Shown piece after piece: positions 53,437-64,000 of a DNA stretch of 64,000 nucleotides. Each line of letters starts with the position of its first letter. The stretch's first letter is position 1. The position numbers were made by a program, and so were the translations under genes. The notes under the pieces are model-generated. The model was not told the DNA's origin. It did not search any database and saw nothing but the letters and a program-made list of their open reading frames with translations. The DNA is from Ursus arctos (lineage: Eukaryota; Chordata; Mammalia; Carnivora; Ursidae), in contig NC_079873.1 of NCBI RefSeq assembly GCF_023065955.2, positions 7,392,566 through 7,456,565 of the forward strand, in the 5' to 3' direction.

Positions 53437-53624
53437 GGGGCGCCTGGGTGGCTCAGCAGGTTAAGCGCCTGCCTCGGGCTCAGGGCATGATCCCAGGGTC
53501 CTGGAATCGAGCCCCACGTCGGGCTCCCTACTCAGCGGAGAGTCTGCTTCTCCCTCTCCCCCTGTCCCTCTCCCTGCTCATGCTCTCTCTCTGTCTCTCA
53601 AATAAATAAAAATCTAAAAAAAAC
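53437..53624 (+). mobile_element. CAN-SINE, plus strand
   Basis: GGGGCGCCTGGGTGGCTCAGCAGG, GGTCCTGGAATCGAGCCCCACG, CTCAGCGGAGAGTCTGC, (CT)n, AAATAAATAAAAATC. The TSD AAAGTTATAAAAGTTATA has drifted on the right (AAAGTTACAGAAGTTATG). Confidence 0.94.
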
Positions 53625-53672
53625 AAAGTTACAGAAGTTATGAAGTTATAAAAACTAAAAAAAGAAAGTTAT
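53625..53672. repeat. AAGTTATAAA short tandem repeats
   Basis: AAGTTACAG, AAGTTATG, AAGTTATAAAAAC and AAGTTATAAAAC form a small diverged tandem array. It also occurs left of the SINE at 53419-53436. Confidence 0.65.
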
Positions 53673-54980
53673 AAAACTGATATGAGATTACCAATTTTCT
53701 ACCTCCCCTTTTCCAGAATTGCATTTTAATAGGAATCAAAGATTAGTGCCGAAGTAATCATTTCACATGACATTCAAGACTGTGGCCAGGAAGTAAGAAG
53801 ATGTATAAAGGGAGTTTGAGGAGGTAAGGACCAGCAAGAGGGTCTTCATGAAAACACGCTACATTAAAAAAAAAAAATCCCTCTCTGTGTATTTAAACCA
53901 CTGACCTGCCGAAGGCATGAGGTGCTTACTGCAGAAGGTAAAGTTTAGCCCTTCTAACAACCAACCGAACGAAATCTACTTTTCTTAAACGGCGAAGAAA
54001 GGGAATTTTCTACAATACCTTATTATGACTTTTCTTTGTTAGTACCTTAAAAACACTTCCAATAGTGAAAGACAAATTGTTTGTAGTTTAAACATCCAGA
54101 GGGTGAGATACTTTATCCCTGACCTCTTGATTTCTTCAAATAATTACAAATTATTCTCAGTAGAAAAATTAGACTCGTTTTCTTCACAAGTCTATGAGAT
54201 TTGCATGTCCCCATCCTCACATAAGGGGCCCTGTGGCATTTCAGATCTCCAGTCATTGGAACAACTAATACGTTAACTCCAACCTATGAAATGAACTAAA
54301 ACCGAGTGTGTTTGAATATTTGGTCTATAGATAAGCCTATTGGGGACATTCAAACAAATGAGGTAAACTTGACTTTTCTGGTTCTTTCAGATGATGTGCA
54401 GGGGAAAGGTTACACAACAGTTTCGTAGAGCCGAGCCCCAAACGTCCATTCCAAAAGCCTCGCTTTAAACAATATACTGTTTTTGCGTTTCGCTAAATTC
54501 TGTTACTTGGAATTAAAAGCTTATTAGAAGCAAGGCTTCGCTGTAACCTGACATATTAGATTACAGTCATCTGTTCTAGAGAACAGACTGCGTCTAGACA
54601 CAAGAATACCACTGTGGCTTAGAAGGAACAGGATGCGTTACAGTGGCTGCCTCTGGGGCCGGGTGACCGTTTTCACGATCTGCGCTGGGAACACCGTCTG
54701 ATAACGACTTCGCAGCTTCCCGAATGCGTGTAGGTACGAACGCGCTGCACAACTACAGCTGAGAACAAACACCCAAATGAGACTGAGTTACGGAGAGGTG
54801 GTGGTGACGGAAGAAGTACACAGAAGCCAAAGACAAATACGAAACAGCAGCACTAAAAATGCAGAATAAAAGCAAACAAATAAAACCAGATTAATATAGA
54901 TTAAAGCCAAGATTCCAAGCTTTGTGAGCAAAGAATTCTAGTCTTTGTTCCATGTTCCAGGACCTTAACAACTGTGTTTA
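53673..54980. other. 1.3-kb repeat-poor block with a CpG cluster
   Basis: 54650-54745 contains about 12 CpGs in 95 bases (GCCGGGTGACCG, CACGATCTGCGCTGG, AACGACTTCGC, GAACGCGCTGC) in otherwise ordinary DNA. A poly-A run lies at 53865-53877. No exon supported. Confidence 0.4.
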
Positions 54981-55002
54981 GGGTGGGGGGAGGGGGTGGG
55001 GG
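54981..55002 (+). other. Canonical G-quadruplex motif
   Basis: GGGTGGGGGG, A, GGGGGTGGGGG: four G-runs of three or more with single-base loops, the pattern expected to form a very stable G-quadruplex. Confidence 0.75.
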
Positions 55003-56059
55003 ATGATTTATTCCTATGTACGAGCAGTAGGAACAAGCAGCTGGCTCGCTTATGAGAAATTAAGCATCTGTCTCGGGAAGCTTCCTCTCAAACCAAGCCA
55101 TTCTGAGTGCGCACCATATGAAAAGGAAGAGGCTAGCGGAACTGGCTGTTATTGCTGGAAAGTTGTAAGAAAGCAGTCTTCATGTTTTGAAATGTTTAGC
55201 CTTAAAAGCATGTCTAGCACTTGAGCGAGTTACAGTAGACACGTTTGATCTTACGAGGAATCTCAGTTTAAATCAAGTTCCCTAAAGATGAGTTTGTGCA
55301 CGCTCTCAATCACACGGGCTCTGCAAAGCCACTGCCAGCACGGGAGAGAAGGATTCTGCTCTCCCACCCCCAGCCCAGGAAATCGGTCATCATTTTGAGA
55401 GCCTGAAAATGCAATCATTATCAATTTTCTGGTTTCCATGACTTAGAAAGCTGAGAAGGCAGGGGTTCATTTCTTACTAAATTTGCCCCCTAGGTTGGAG
55501 AAGGAAGATGCAGATGAAAGGAGAGGACATGACGTATGGTGGTTGCTAAGAAACATGCAACTGAACACAGGCTGCCACTTAATAATGGCCAGAGGGGGTG
55601 TGAGCTGTGATAACATCAGCCACCGTAGCTCTGCCTCTCAGCCCAGCAGGGGCCATTGCTGTGGGGAAAATGAAAAGGAAGGCAGCCTTGTTAGGGAAAA
55701 TGTAAGAAGATCTGGAAAGGGAAATGAAAGCCCGAGGCCCTCTACTGAGATGGTACTCCGGGCGCCCTGTGGGAAAAGGTATGCTTTGTGTTATTTTCCA
55801 CTAGTAATGAAGGTGGATGGGATTAGGACTGAGCCGCACTCTGCTCCTTGCTCACCTGGTAGCCCAGAGCTCTTCTTTGAAAGAAGACCTGGGTCCTCTG
55901 AGTTCATTTATTAGGACTCAAGGAGGCGACCCACATTCCTGACTTGATCAGCCCCATGAAAAGGAGACTGGGACTTTGGCCCTGAGCTAACCAGCTAACT
56001 AGCTCTACATAGCCATCAAGTAGACGTATGTTGCAACTGGCGCGATTAGCACAGCCCCC
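55003..56059. other. Unique-looking noncoding sequence
   Basis: The 143-codon frame at 55483-55914 opens at a TTG and shows no known domain, so it is not called. No repeat recognised. Confidence 0.4.
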
Positions 56060-56215
56060 AAGTCTAGAGCATAGCCTCTGGGGTCTGGCTATCCTGCGTC
56101 CAAATTCTGATCCTTCTGCCTGGTGACCTTGGGCGAGTTACATAAACCCCTTAAAGCCTCGGAGTCCTCTTTGTGTTGAAAAGGGCCATAATACTATAAC
56201 TCGAGGCATGGTTGT
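56060..56215 (+). mobile_element. MIR SINE, plus strand
   Basis: AGAGCATAGCCTCTGGGGTCTGGCTATCCTGCGTCCAAATTCTGATCC, TGGTGACCTTGGGCGAGTTACATAAACC, GCCTCGGAGTCCTC, AAGGGCCATAATACTATAACTC. Confidence 0.75.
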
Positions 56216-56639
56216 TTCCGGCCCAGCACCACTTCCTCCTTTTCTCCTGGTAACAGACCCCCCTCCCTTGTTATTTTGGGAGAATCCCCAGCCGGACATA
56301 GGCTCTAGCGGGGGTTACAAAGAAGAATACCAACATCCCCCAACCCCACCTCCACCTCGGCTACAGTAATTGGTCCAACCATTTGGGCAATGACTCAAAC
56401 ACAGGCTGACCAAAATCCTGCCATTGGGATTTTAAACACTAGATCAGGGTATGGGTTCACATATGTTCAGGGCAAGACCCTTTCTTTCCAGTGGTGAAGC
56501 TGGCGGGGCTACTGGCGATCACATTTCCATCATGTGTATAAAGCCGGTCTACTGAGGAAGAGAATGACATTGACCAGCAAAGACATGCAGAGAGGAGACA
56601 AAGAAATTCCCCAGATCGTTTGAATGCCTGGCTCTGGTT
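56216..56639. other. Unassigned sequence
   Basis: Nothing recognised. Confidence 0.35.
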
Positions 56640-56689
56640 CCCGAGTTCCCCGAGACCACCCTGGTTCCCACCTTTCAAAACTCTAGGTG

Positions 56690-56768
56690 ACAGTTAGATG
56701 AGAAAATGCATGTAAGGCCTTTAGCTCAGTGCCTGACACAGAGTATTTCATAAATATTTATATTATTC
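56690..56768 (+). mobile_element. MIR 3' end, plus strand
   Basis: GATGAGAAAATGCATGTAAGGCCTTTAGCTCAGTGCCTGACACAGAGTATTTCATAAATATTTATATTATT matches the MIR 3' region. Confidence 0.65.
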
Positions 56769-57336
56769 TCTTGAGTGGGGAAGAACCATTCCTCCTCTCT
56801 CACGCTTGGGTGAAGAAGTTCGTTGGAACAGCTGTTTTGCACCCCACTTCTTCACTGAGCCCCACAGCAAGTGGCCCATCCAGGATGGAGACAAAGGGAC
56901 AGGACGTGACTGCAGAGCGAGGATGTACCGTTGCGATGGCGCTGACGGAGATCCCGCCCACCGCACCGCCCGACTCACTGCACCAGTCGCTGCGTGCAGC
57001 TGCTCCAGCCTGCATACGCACTCACTCTTAGTGGCGAAGAATCCCTGGTTCTCACTAAGTTAAATGCAAACAGCAGAATAAAAAGGGCTGGACGGAAGCA
57101 CTAGAAAGACTAGGTCCTGGTCCTGGTTCTGCTACTTGGAAGGTTTAAGGTGAAGCATCACTTTGGCAAGGGGTGGAAATTGAGTTACCCTATGTATTTA
57201 TAGCACTATTGAGAAGATCTTCTCCTTTGACAAGTAAAAACTCTATAGAGAGCTGGAGAATGTATAGGAGAATGATTACTATTTTCCTAGAGGGCAAGAG
57301 AAGAATTGGCATTGTGATGAAGGCCACTTCCACACA
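56769..57336. other. Unassigned sequence
   Basis: Several overlapping frames on both strands at 56763-57063 reflect GC-rich composition. No domain recognised. Confidence 0.35.
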
Positions 57337-57436
57337 TTTTAAAAAATGTAGTCTCTATGCCCAACGTAGGGCTCAAACTCACAACCCTGAGATCAAGAGT
57401 CGCATGCTCTACCAACTGAGCCAGCCAGGCGCCCCC
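57337..57436 (-). mobile_element. Short old tRNA-derived SINE, minus strand
   Basis: TTTTAAAAAATGTAGTCTCTATGCCCAACGTAGGGCTCAAACTC...CCAACTGAGCCAGCCAGGCGCCCC. Confidence 0.9.
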
Positions 57437-57489
57437 GTAGGGATTACTTTAAAAAAAGGGGAAGGGAGAGTCGAAGCAAAGATTTAGTC

Positions 57490-57900
57490 CATCAATTAAT
57501 ATACCGAGCACCTTCTGTGTGTTTACACTGAGGTTAGAGCAATAAAATGCAACCATTGTTCTGGTGTTCACAGTCTGTCACCAAAATAGACCGAGAGACA
57601 AGGACCAAGAGAGCAGTGAAAGCCCAGAGGAAGAGACAATGATTTATGTCTGAGAGGAGGCCACGGAAGGAGACACAAGAGAGGTAGTAGTTGTTCTGAG
57701 CTTTGACGCTCACCAGGCAGAGAAGTGCCGGGAGGTGTTCCTGAGCAGAGAGAACTGTCATGGAGTCGGGGTGGTGGGATGGCGCACGCGTGCTTGGAGA
57801 GAGCTAAAGTCGCAACGAGGATGGTGGCTAGAAGACAAGATGTACTGGTGCAGCCTTCATCTTTTCTGACAGGATCTAGATGTAGCTGAGGGTCATCATG
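57490..57900. mobile_element. Possible ancient LINE-like repeat
   Basis: CATCAATTAATATACCGAGCACCTTCTGTGTG...AACCATTGTTCTGGTGTTCACAGTC, then a long purine-biased body resembling the '...GGAGCTTACAGTCTAG...GGAGGCCAGGGAAGG' element. Family uncertain. Confidence 0.4.
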
Positions 57901-58529
57901 TCCCTAGAGACGTAAGAGTGACCTGACACCCCATGGCCATGCTCACTACCAACTTTGAGGATCGTACATATGCAAAGCCCGGGTTTCTGGGAATGGCCAG
58001 CAGGTTACCACTTCCGAGGTTGTTCAGCCTCCTGGATCCAGCACATTTGACCACTGCTGCTTTGATTTTTGCATAAAATTCTGCCCATTTGGTTTCCATT
58101 CCAACAAAATCACTCACATGCCTAAACTCACATTCCTGAGTTTAGGACTCTTTTCTGAAGATTTTGGTTGGTCAAACTCCACAGCCTTCTACCATCTTCC
58201 TAGCCACACACTCTCTCTACCATTACAGAGTTCTTTGGAAATCCACATGATTCTTCCTGTACGAGGCAGAGCAATTATCTTCCTCCATTTAGGGGCAAAA
58301 CCAATTCTTCCACTGGTCTCATGCCTGGGGGTTTTGAAATTGATTCTTGTTGCTCAAATAGGTATTTTGGATTTCACTGTCCACCGTATGTAGCCTATTA
58401 AAAATACTTCTCTGAGAAGTCTGATGCCAGCCACAAAGGCAATACTAAATTTTGTGTTACTCTACAGATAAGTCATCAATTAGGAAAAGAAACTAGTGTG
58501 AGCTGCTTAGGAGAGCAGGGGGAGTGATG
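57901..58529. other. Unique-looking noncoding sequence
   Basis: Nothing recognised. Confidence 0.4.
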
Positions 58530-58810
58530 GAAAGAGGGGAGAAAGGGCTTGGGTCACACTGTCAGTGCCACTGATAATCCAGCTGGGCAGATGGAGGGGA
58601 GCCACGGAAGGCTCTGGATCTTGTGCGTTAGGGGCTCAGTCTGGGTGTTAGTGGGGTCAGCCTGTGCACAGAGTGAAGGGTGGATGTGATAGGGGAGAGA
58701 CTAGAGGAAGGACGTGAGTATTCTGAGCTGAAGCCATCATACCAGTTGAGGACGGACATGCCTGTGAGAGGTAATACGGTGGCAGCTGGGATATGGGTTC
58801 TGGAAGTCAC
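58530..58810. mobile_element. Possible continuation of the ancient LINE-like repeat
   Basis: GGAGGGGAGCCACGGAAGGCTCTGGATCTTG, CAGAGTGAAGGGTGGATGTGATAGGGGAGAGACTAGAGG and CTGAAGCCATCATACC resemble the 'GGGGAGCCACTGAAGGATTTTAAGCAGG' region of the same mammalian repeat. Confidence 0.4.
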
Positions 58811-59098
58811 ATGATTCAGAAACATCCACAGCCCGTTTGCAACCTCAAATGTTTGTGAATGTCAACGGAGAGCAACCCTTCGAATTTCACAACCTTGTGA
58901 CCTCATGTCACTGATGCGGAAGTTTTCCTAATTAAGGCAAGGGATGGGGGTAAGAAAATAAAATGACAGTTGACGGGTTTTGAAATCATTTTGAATATTA
59001 TTTCACATCCTCTCATTTCTTCAGAAGCCTTTCTGGTTTGACTCTTTGAGACAGTCACTAAAATTTTCTTAGGTCTTTAGTGATCTCAATGCATCTTT

Positions 59099-59222
59099 TT
59101 AAAAAAAAATTTTTTTTTCAAGTTAACTTTTTTTAGTAATCTCTGTGCACAATGTGGGGCTCAAACTCACAACCCTGAGATCAAGAATCACACAGTCTTC
59201 CGACTGAGCCAGCTGGGCGCCC
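59099..59222 (-). mobile_element. Short old tRNA-derived SINE, minus strand
   Basis: TTTAAAAAAAAATTTTTTTTTC...AACTTTTTTTAGTAATCTCTGTGCACAATGTGGGGCTCAAACTC...CGACTGAGCCAGCTGGGCGCCCC. Perfect 14-base TSD CTCAATGCATCTTT at 59085-59098 and 59223-59236. Confidence 0.93.
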
Positions 59223-59236
59223 CTCAATGCATCTTT

Positions 59237-60924
59237 GTTTTGGCCTATACATTTATTGCAGATATACCTTACCATTGACCTAATCAATGATCATTTGTGT
59301 GTGTGTGTTTTAAAATTTTTCCTCTAGGCTTGAACTCATTTCTTCATGGAAGTCTCTCTATCTCATTAACTTCCTGGTTGTGTGTATCTGGAAGCTACCC
59401 ATTCAATGTTTCTTTTGAACCCCAAATTTGTGAGAGTTATTTGGCCAGAAGACATGTTTATGCATTTAAGACCTGCACACACCTTCTAAACATTCTTCAC
59501 ATACGACCTGTGCTCCTTCAAACCCCAAATCTGTAAACATTAGGCCTGATCTTGCAGAGGAGACAGGGGGACATTTTTTAAGGAGTGTCAAGTCTTTAAG
59601 CTTCTCGGATCCATGTAGTGAGCTGGAGACAACGGTTCATGCGATTCTAGTGGCCCAAATCATCAGGAACGCACACAGTCTTGACGCTCCTGGGACTAAT
59701 ACATTTCTGGTGACAACTGGCTCCAGCTTCTCCCACTGGGTTGGCTTCTCCCTGATTGCAGTCCACAGGGCCTCCCTCCAAGCAGTCCTACCGTTCCCTG
59801 GCCCCCGCGCATCTAGAAGGCTGTCACTATGCTAAGACACAGAGCCCACAGCACCAGAGGCAGCAGGGCCGGGGCCTCACTGTCCCAGGTCCAGGTTCAA
59901 TTTATAGCACTCCCCCTCTCCCCCGGGACAGAAAACAATTACATGTGAAAACTCACCTTTGATTTATTAGGTGCACTTTGCAAAGTCTGGAATTAAACAA
60001 CAAGCAAGTTGAGATGGCGCAAGTCGATATTGCTAGCATTGAAGATTTATATGCTATCCCGAAAAATTCAAAAGGAGGTCGGAGTTCTAAATAAATGCAT
60101 ATTTATAAGGTATTGATGCCTATACATTGAGACAATTCTTCTCTTAATTTATATAATGGTGGGTAGTTATCACCTGAGTAATTTATTGCTATGAATTAAC
60201 CCATCCCCCAAAGCTAGTGGGAACCATAATCGCTATAATAAAGTGGATGAATGGAAAACAAAGTAGGGTTCAGGGAGATGTAAAACCAGTTTCGAGGTTA
60301 TCAATACACGTGTTGGTGGTCACGTAACATATGTGTGAGGTTGCCCCAGAGAAGAACGGCCTCATCCATAGCGTGCAGTACATGGTGGGTTGTAAGCTAA
60401 GTAGGGTCTGACCCCTGGTACTTTCAGCCTCATGAATTAAATGTGCCAGAGAAATATCTGACAGGGCATATCAGTACCACGGGGGCGGGGCTGGGAGGCA
60501 CACTCGGGTGCTGTCATAAGGCAAGAGAGTCTTTTCTGCTGCTATTGCAAGGGTCCCTTCTTTCTACAGTTCCTCTGTGGTCAGCTCTGGGGTTGTGCAT
60601 ATTTTGCATTTCTGCAGAGCAGATTATTTCCGGAAGGTTCTAAGGCTATCCTTGTGCCAGCCACACCATATAACGTGGAGCGTTTTGTATCTCTTCGCTG
60701 CCAAAAATGTGTCTGCTAATAGTCTACAATTTCCCCGTCTCTCTTTCAACTTTCTTTGAATTTCCATCACAGGGGTCTCTCCTCAAAGTCTGACTAGACT
60801 GGAAAGAGCTTTGTCTCTATAGGACATTGATAAATTGCAGCAGTTATGTGGAAGAGGAAGGCACAAAGGGTCCAAGCAGAGACGTTGCCACTAGAAAGGA
60901 ATGGCCTGCAGAGGAGATTAGGAC
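59237..60924. other. 1.7-kb repeat-poor block
   Basis: A short (GT)n lies at 59297-59308. A GC-box-like GGGGGCGGGG lies at 60481-60490. No repeat or exon recognised; frames at 59297-59536 and 59650-59962 lack known domains. Confidence 0.4.
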
Positions 60925-61045
60925 TTTGCTACTCAAAGTGCTGTCCACCGACCAGCAGCGTCGGCATCTGGGAGCTTGGAAGACATGCGGAAGCTCAGGC
61001 CCCTACCCTAGACCTGCTGAGTCCGAGTCTGAATTGAACAGGATT
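60925..61045. mobile_element. MER5-type hAT fragment
   Basis: TTTGCTACTCAAAGTGCTGTCCACCGACCAGCAGCGTCGGCATCTGGGAGCTTGG, CTCAGGCCCCTACCCTAGACCTGCTGAGTCCGAGTCTG. Confidence 0.72.
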
Positions 61046-61189
61046 ATTTGTGTGCATATTACAGTTTGCACCGGGCTTGAAGAAAGAAGAGCAGTGTTGT
61101 TAGGAGCAAGGATGGCCAAACCAAGATGACTGAAAAGATGACTGAAGCTGGCCATTTTGCCAAGGACTCTTCTGGAGCAGTGTTTTACT

Positions 61190-61355
61190 CCTTGATTCCC
61201 AAAGCAGGTTGGGCATCTGACTCACTACTTACAAATACATATTTCTAGATCATACCCCAGAGATTCTGATTCCACTGATCTGAGGAGGGGGCCCAAGAAT
61301 CTCCATGTTTAGCAAGCTCCTATATGACTCTCCTACAGCTGCTGCTGGTTTGGAT
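61190..61355. mobile_element. MER5-type hAT fragment
   Basis: TTGATTCCCAAAGCAGGTTGGGCATCTG, ATACCCCAGAGATTCTGATTCCACTGATCTGAGG, GCCCAAGAATCTCCATGTTTAGCAAGCTCC, GCTGCTGCTGGTTTGGATC. Confidence 0.68.
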
Positions 61356-61584
61356 CTCCTTAAGATCACGCTGTCCCGACGAGCTCCATCAATGTCAGGC
61401 CATCAATGTCAGGATCTGGTCGCCAAGTAACCCGGTAACATTCTCAAATCCACGGCCATCTTCAGACGTACTGCCCACGAAGACTTGAAATTATAGATCT
61501 ATGTTACATTTGGCATTTCTTCAAAAGTGCCAACAAAAGGAGACTAGCACAGGGACCAGGGCTGTGAATTCCCCATTCAAACTG

Positions 61585-61750
61585 CTTACTTCAAATCCTA
61601 CCAGCCTCTTGCAAACTATGAGACCTGGGGCCAGTTACCCAGAGTCTCTGTGCCTCAGGTTGGCCCATAGGAGACAGGGTAATCCTAATGCCTTTGTCCA
61701 ATAGCCGCTGAGGGAATTAAATGAGAAAATCCTGGGCCACGCATCTAGTA
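61585..61750 (+). mobile_element. MIR SINE, plus strand
   Basis: TTCAAATCCTACCAGCC, TATGAGACCTGGGGCCAGTTACCCAGAGTCTCTGTGCCTCAGG, CATAGGAGACAGGGTAATCCTAATGCC, GAGGGAATTAAATGAGAAAATCC, ACGCATCTAGTAG. Confidence 0.75.
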
Positions 61751-62889
61751 GATTGCCTTGGCAACGAGCTCCCCAGATAGTCCCTTCACCTAGAAACCTG
61801 CAAGAGAGCGCACGGAGGCCAACTGCCCAGAACCCATCCTCCTCGGCCTCTTGGCTACCCAGATTTCTTCATTCTCTACAGGGAAACTGGCACCCAAGTG
61901 GGGACACTGTTCCTGCTAACCTCACCTTTCAGAGTCTAGAGTCAACTACGGTTTTCTCCACTTTCTTTTCAAAAGGAGATCCTGCAAGGACTTTACTCTA
62001 ACAGGCCCAATCAAAATTCATCTGAACTTGCAATAGTCCTGCCCTTCCCTGCTCCCCAAGTCCCTTTTCGTCTGGTAGTCTCCGACCTAGACCCAGCAGG
62101 GATGGGTCTTCTCCTCTGTAAGTGCTGTCCCCTTCTGCAGATGCCTGCTGGATCTGGTCCCCATTGTCCCTCTTTGCTCAAATGGCTTTTGTGGTATTAA
62201 GGGGAAATGGGAATGGGCCATGTAGTGGGGAGGGGAGGGTGGAAACAGAAATCTTAAAAGACAGAACAAATGAGTGCTGAGCCCCCCAGCTTCTACACTT
62301 AACATCCGCAGGAGACTCGAGATTGCAGAATGGTGGCGGGAGCCGGCTAACTGGGGGGGGCGGGCAGTGAGTGGTAGGCTCTGTGCTGGTTTGGCTGAAA
62401 AGACTGTCTTCCCCAGTAAGCAAATTATTGATTATAAACTGTTATGATTCCTTTGGAGCCATTGTGGCCAACTGTATTATTCCATCTGCCTTAAATGTCT
62501 GCTGTGTTCCCATGCCAAAACCCTTATGAAATTTCCACTGGAAAAAAAAATGAGTAGCAAATTCGGGTCTCAGTGCTCATATATAATTTCAGATTTCATT
62601 AATGGTTATTAAATATATGCCCCGAGGAAGGATAAAGTTCCTCGTATGAATGGAAAGAGAATTGAATTTATAAATAAGGTGATTCTGTTTTCAAGGACTA
62701 TTCATTAGACATATCCAGGACACACTTAAAAAAAAAAAAAACCTTTTAAGTGAAAGGCGTTTAAAATCTCACAGGATAAAAATGCAATGTTGGGAAAATA
62801 GAGCCTTGCTCCAAAAATTCTAAAACCCCCTAAGTCTGAAAAATTTTTCCCGACCTGGAATTTGAAAATGAATTTTGGGGAAAAATTTT
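61751..62889. other. Unique-looking noncoding sequence
   Basis: A G-run lies at 62353-62361 and a poly-A run at 62729-62741. Nothing else recognised. Confidence 0.4.
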
Positions 62890-62903
62890 AAAAGGTATAA
62901 AAA

Positions 62904-63030
62904 GGGGCGCCTGGGTGGCTTAGTTGGTTAAGCGTCTGACTCCTGATCTCAGCTCAGGTCTTGATCTCAGGGTCGTGAGTTCAAGCCCCACACTGGGCTC
63001 CACGCTGGGAGTGGAGCCTACTTTTAAAAA
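62904..63030 (+). mobile_element. Short old tRNA-derived SINE, plus strand
   Basis: GGGGCGCCTGGGTGGCTTAGTTGG, GACTCCTGATCTCAGCTCAGGTCTTGATCTCAGGGTCGTGAGTTCAAGCCCCAC, GGAGTGGAGCCTAC. TSD AAAAGGTATAAAAA at 62890-62903, drifted to AAAAGTTATAAAAA at 63028-63041. Confidence 0.92.
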
Positions 63031-63044
63031 AGTTATAAAAATAT

Positions 63045-63243
63045 ACATTTTTAAAAAGATTTTATTTATTTATTTGACAGAGAGAAAGACAGCCAGCGAG
63101 AGAGGGAAGACAAGCAGGGGGAGTGGGAGAGGAAGAAGCAGGCTTCCAGCGGAGGAGCCTGATGTGGGGCTGGATCCCAGAACACTGGGATCACGCCCTG
63201 AGCCGAAGGCAGACGCTTAAAGACTGAGCCACCCAGGCGCCCC
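63045..63243 (-). mobile_element. CAN-SINE, bear-type, minus strand
   Basis: TTTTTAAAAAGATTTTATTTATTTATTTGACAGAG, AGACAAGCAGGGGGAGTGGG, GAAGCAGGCTTCCAGCGGAGGAGCCTG, GACTGAGCCACCCAGGCGCCCC. TSD about 11 bases (TATAAAAATAT / TGTAAAAATAT). Lies 15 bases from the plus-strand SINE, in opposite orientation. Confidence 0.95.
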
Positions 63244-63254
63244 TGTAAAAATAT

Positions 63255-64000
63255 TTTCATATTGTGGTCCAAAGATGGCCACATTTAGAAAATATGGATG
63301 TATCTATTGGCAGGTAGAAAACTGGTTGCCAAAAAGAATGTGGAAATTTTTTTTCTTAATCTCCTTTTAAGAACCAAAACTATAAAAAGACTAAAAGAGG
63401 CTATTTACATAATTTTGACTAAGCAAAGCCCTTTGATGTTTTAGGCTACAAAGCCACATAACCTGGACAATATATTCTTCATAGGAGTTGTCAAAAGTCC
63501 AAATAAGAAATTCAGATCTTTTTCAGACCTGCTGCAAATCTCCCCCAAAGCTGTACAACTATACAATGGTATAGTTTTAGCTTAATGAGAATAAGTAGAT
63601 GGAGCATGTTTTAAAGAGAGTGAGGTTGCTGAAAGAAGCGAGCAGTTTCTTCTTCTTTTTTTTTTTTTTTTTTAGTATTACAAGGGTAAGTGAAATATTT
63701 GCCTGAGTGCTGAATTCCTAAGGAGAGAGATTGTTGAACTCAAGACATTTTTGTATCCAGTGAGTATTCTGACATCTATTTATACTGACTTGTCTTATAA
63801 GAAGAGATGAGATAATTTTGTTGTCATCTGCTGGCCCGCTGCTGTGACATGAGCCACTGTTAGAGGTGACATGTACAGAATGTTTTCAGGGGAGTGAGTT
63901 CCGATTTCAGCTTTTCTAAGAAACGAACTCGGTGATATTTTGTAGCAAAAAACACAGATGCTTAAATAAAAAACCTTCACACGAGTAAACTGTTAAAGCA
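63255..64000. other. AT-rich unassigned sequence
   Basis: An 18-base T-run lies at 63656-63673 after TTC units. No element or exon recognised to the end of the window. Confidence 0.4.

Noticed and set aside
55483..55914. 143-codon open frame
   Set aside because: Begins at TTG, no homology recognised, and overlapping sequence shows no codon-type bias.
63656..63673. Processed pseudogene tail or Pol III terminator at the T-run
   Set aside because: No gene-like sequence, TSD or Pol III promoter is visible next to it.

Overview
This window is mammalian nuclear DNA, almost certainly from a carnivoran and most likely a bear-family (ursid) genome. I count 34 tRNA-derived SINEs of the carnivore CAN-SINE/SINEC type, about one per 1.9 kb. 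Many carry the longer body (accession-free recognition: 'gaagcaggctcccagcggaggagcctgatg...', A box, B box, tail ending AAATAAATAAAATCTTTAAA) that I associate with giant panda and bear copies. There are no prokaryotic gene arrays, no ribosome-binding sites and no dense coding. The only long open frames are compositional or begin at non-ATG codons. I could not support any protein-coding exon, tRNA gene, rRNA gene, snRNA gene or CRISPR array.

Layout. 1-3.6 kb: low-repeat DNA with an AT-rich hairpin (624-761) and a small CpG-island-like patch (1738-2030). 3.6-11 kb: SINEs, an old L1 3' end, MER20, MIR and L2 pieces. 10.2-14.6 kb: three related ERVL-like LTR remnants, all plus strand, two of them split by SINEs. 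14.6-17.3 kb: repeat-poor. 17.3-22.4 kb: a MaLR solo LTR, a three-level nested L1/SINE/L1 insertion, an L2 split by a SINE, and purine tracts. 22.9-29 kb: mostly unique, with an inverted MIR pair. 29.2-33.5 kb: two places where SINEs inserted serially at one target, a Tigger-like DNA transposon, hAT elements and an L1 3' end. 33.7-34.4 kb: a second CpG-dense patch inside a repeat-poor block reaching about 37.3 kb that also holds a good CTCF core match. 37.3-41.5 kb: SINEs and a 24-unit AT microsatellite. 43.5-46.4 kb: a dead L1 ORF2 segment with two young SINE insertions. 48.5-48.9 kb: a long G-rich polypurine tract. 50-64 kb: scattered SINEs, MIRs, MER5 copies and unique sequence.

The window reads as intergenic or deep intronic DNA. 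Its functional candidates are regulatory: two or three CpG-rich patches, a CTCF-like site, a CRE-like palindrome, G-quadruplex and polypurine tracts, and long SINE-poor blocks at 14.6-17.3, 26.2-29.0, 34.4-37.3 and 41.5-43.3 kb. I found no convincing new gene system. The most informative structures are the nested and serial retrotransposon insertions with readable target-site duplications (TSDs).
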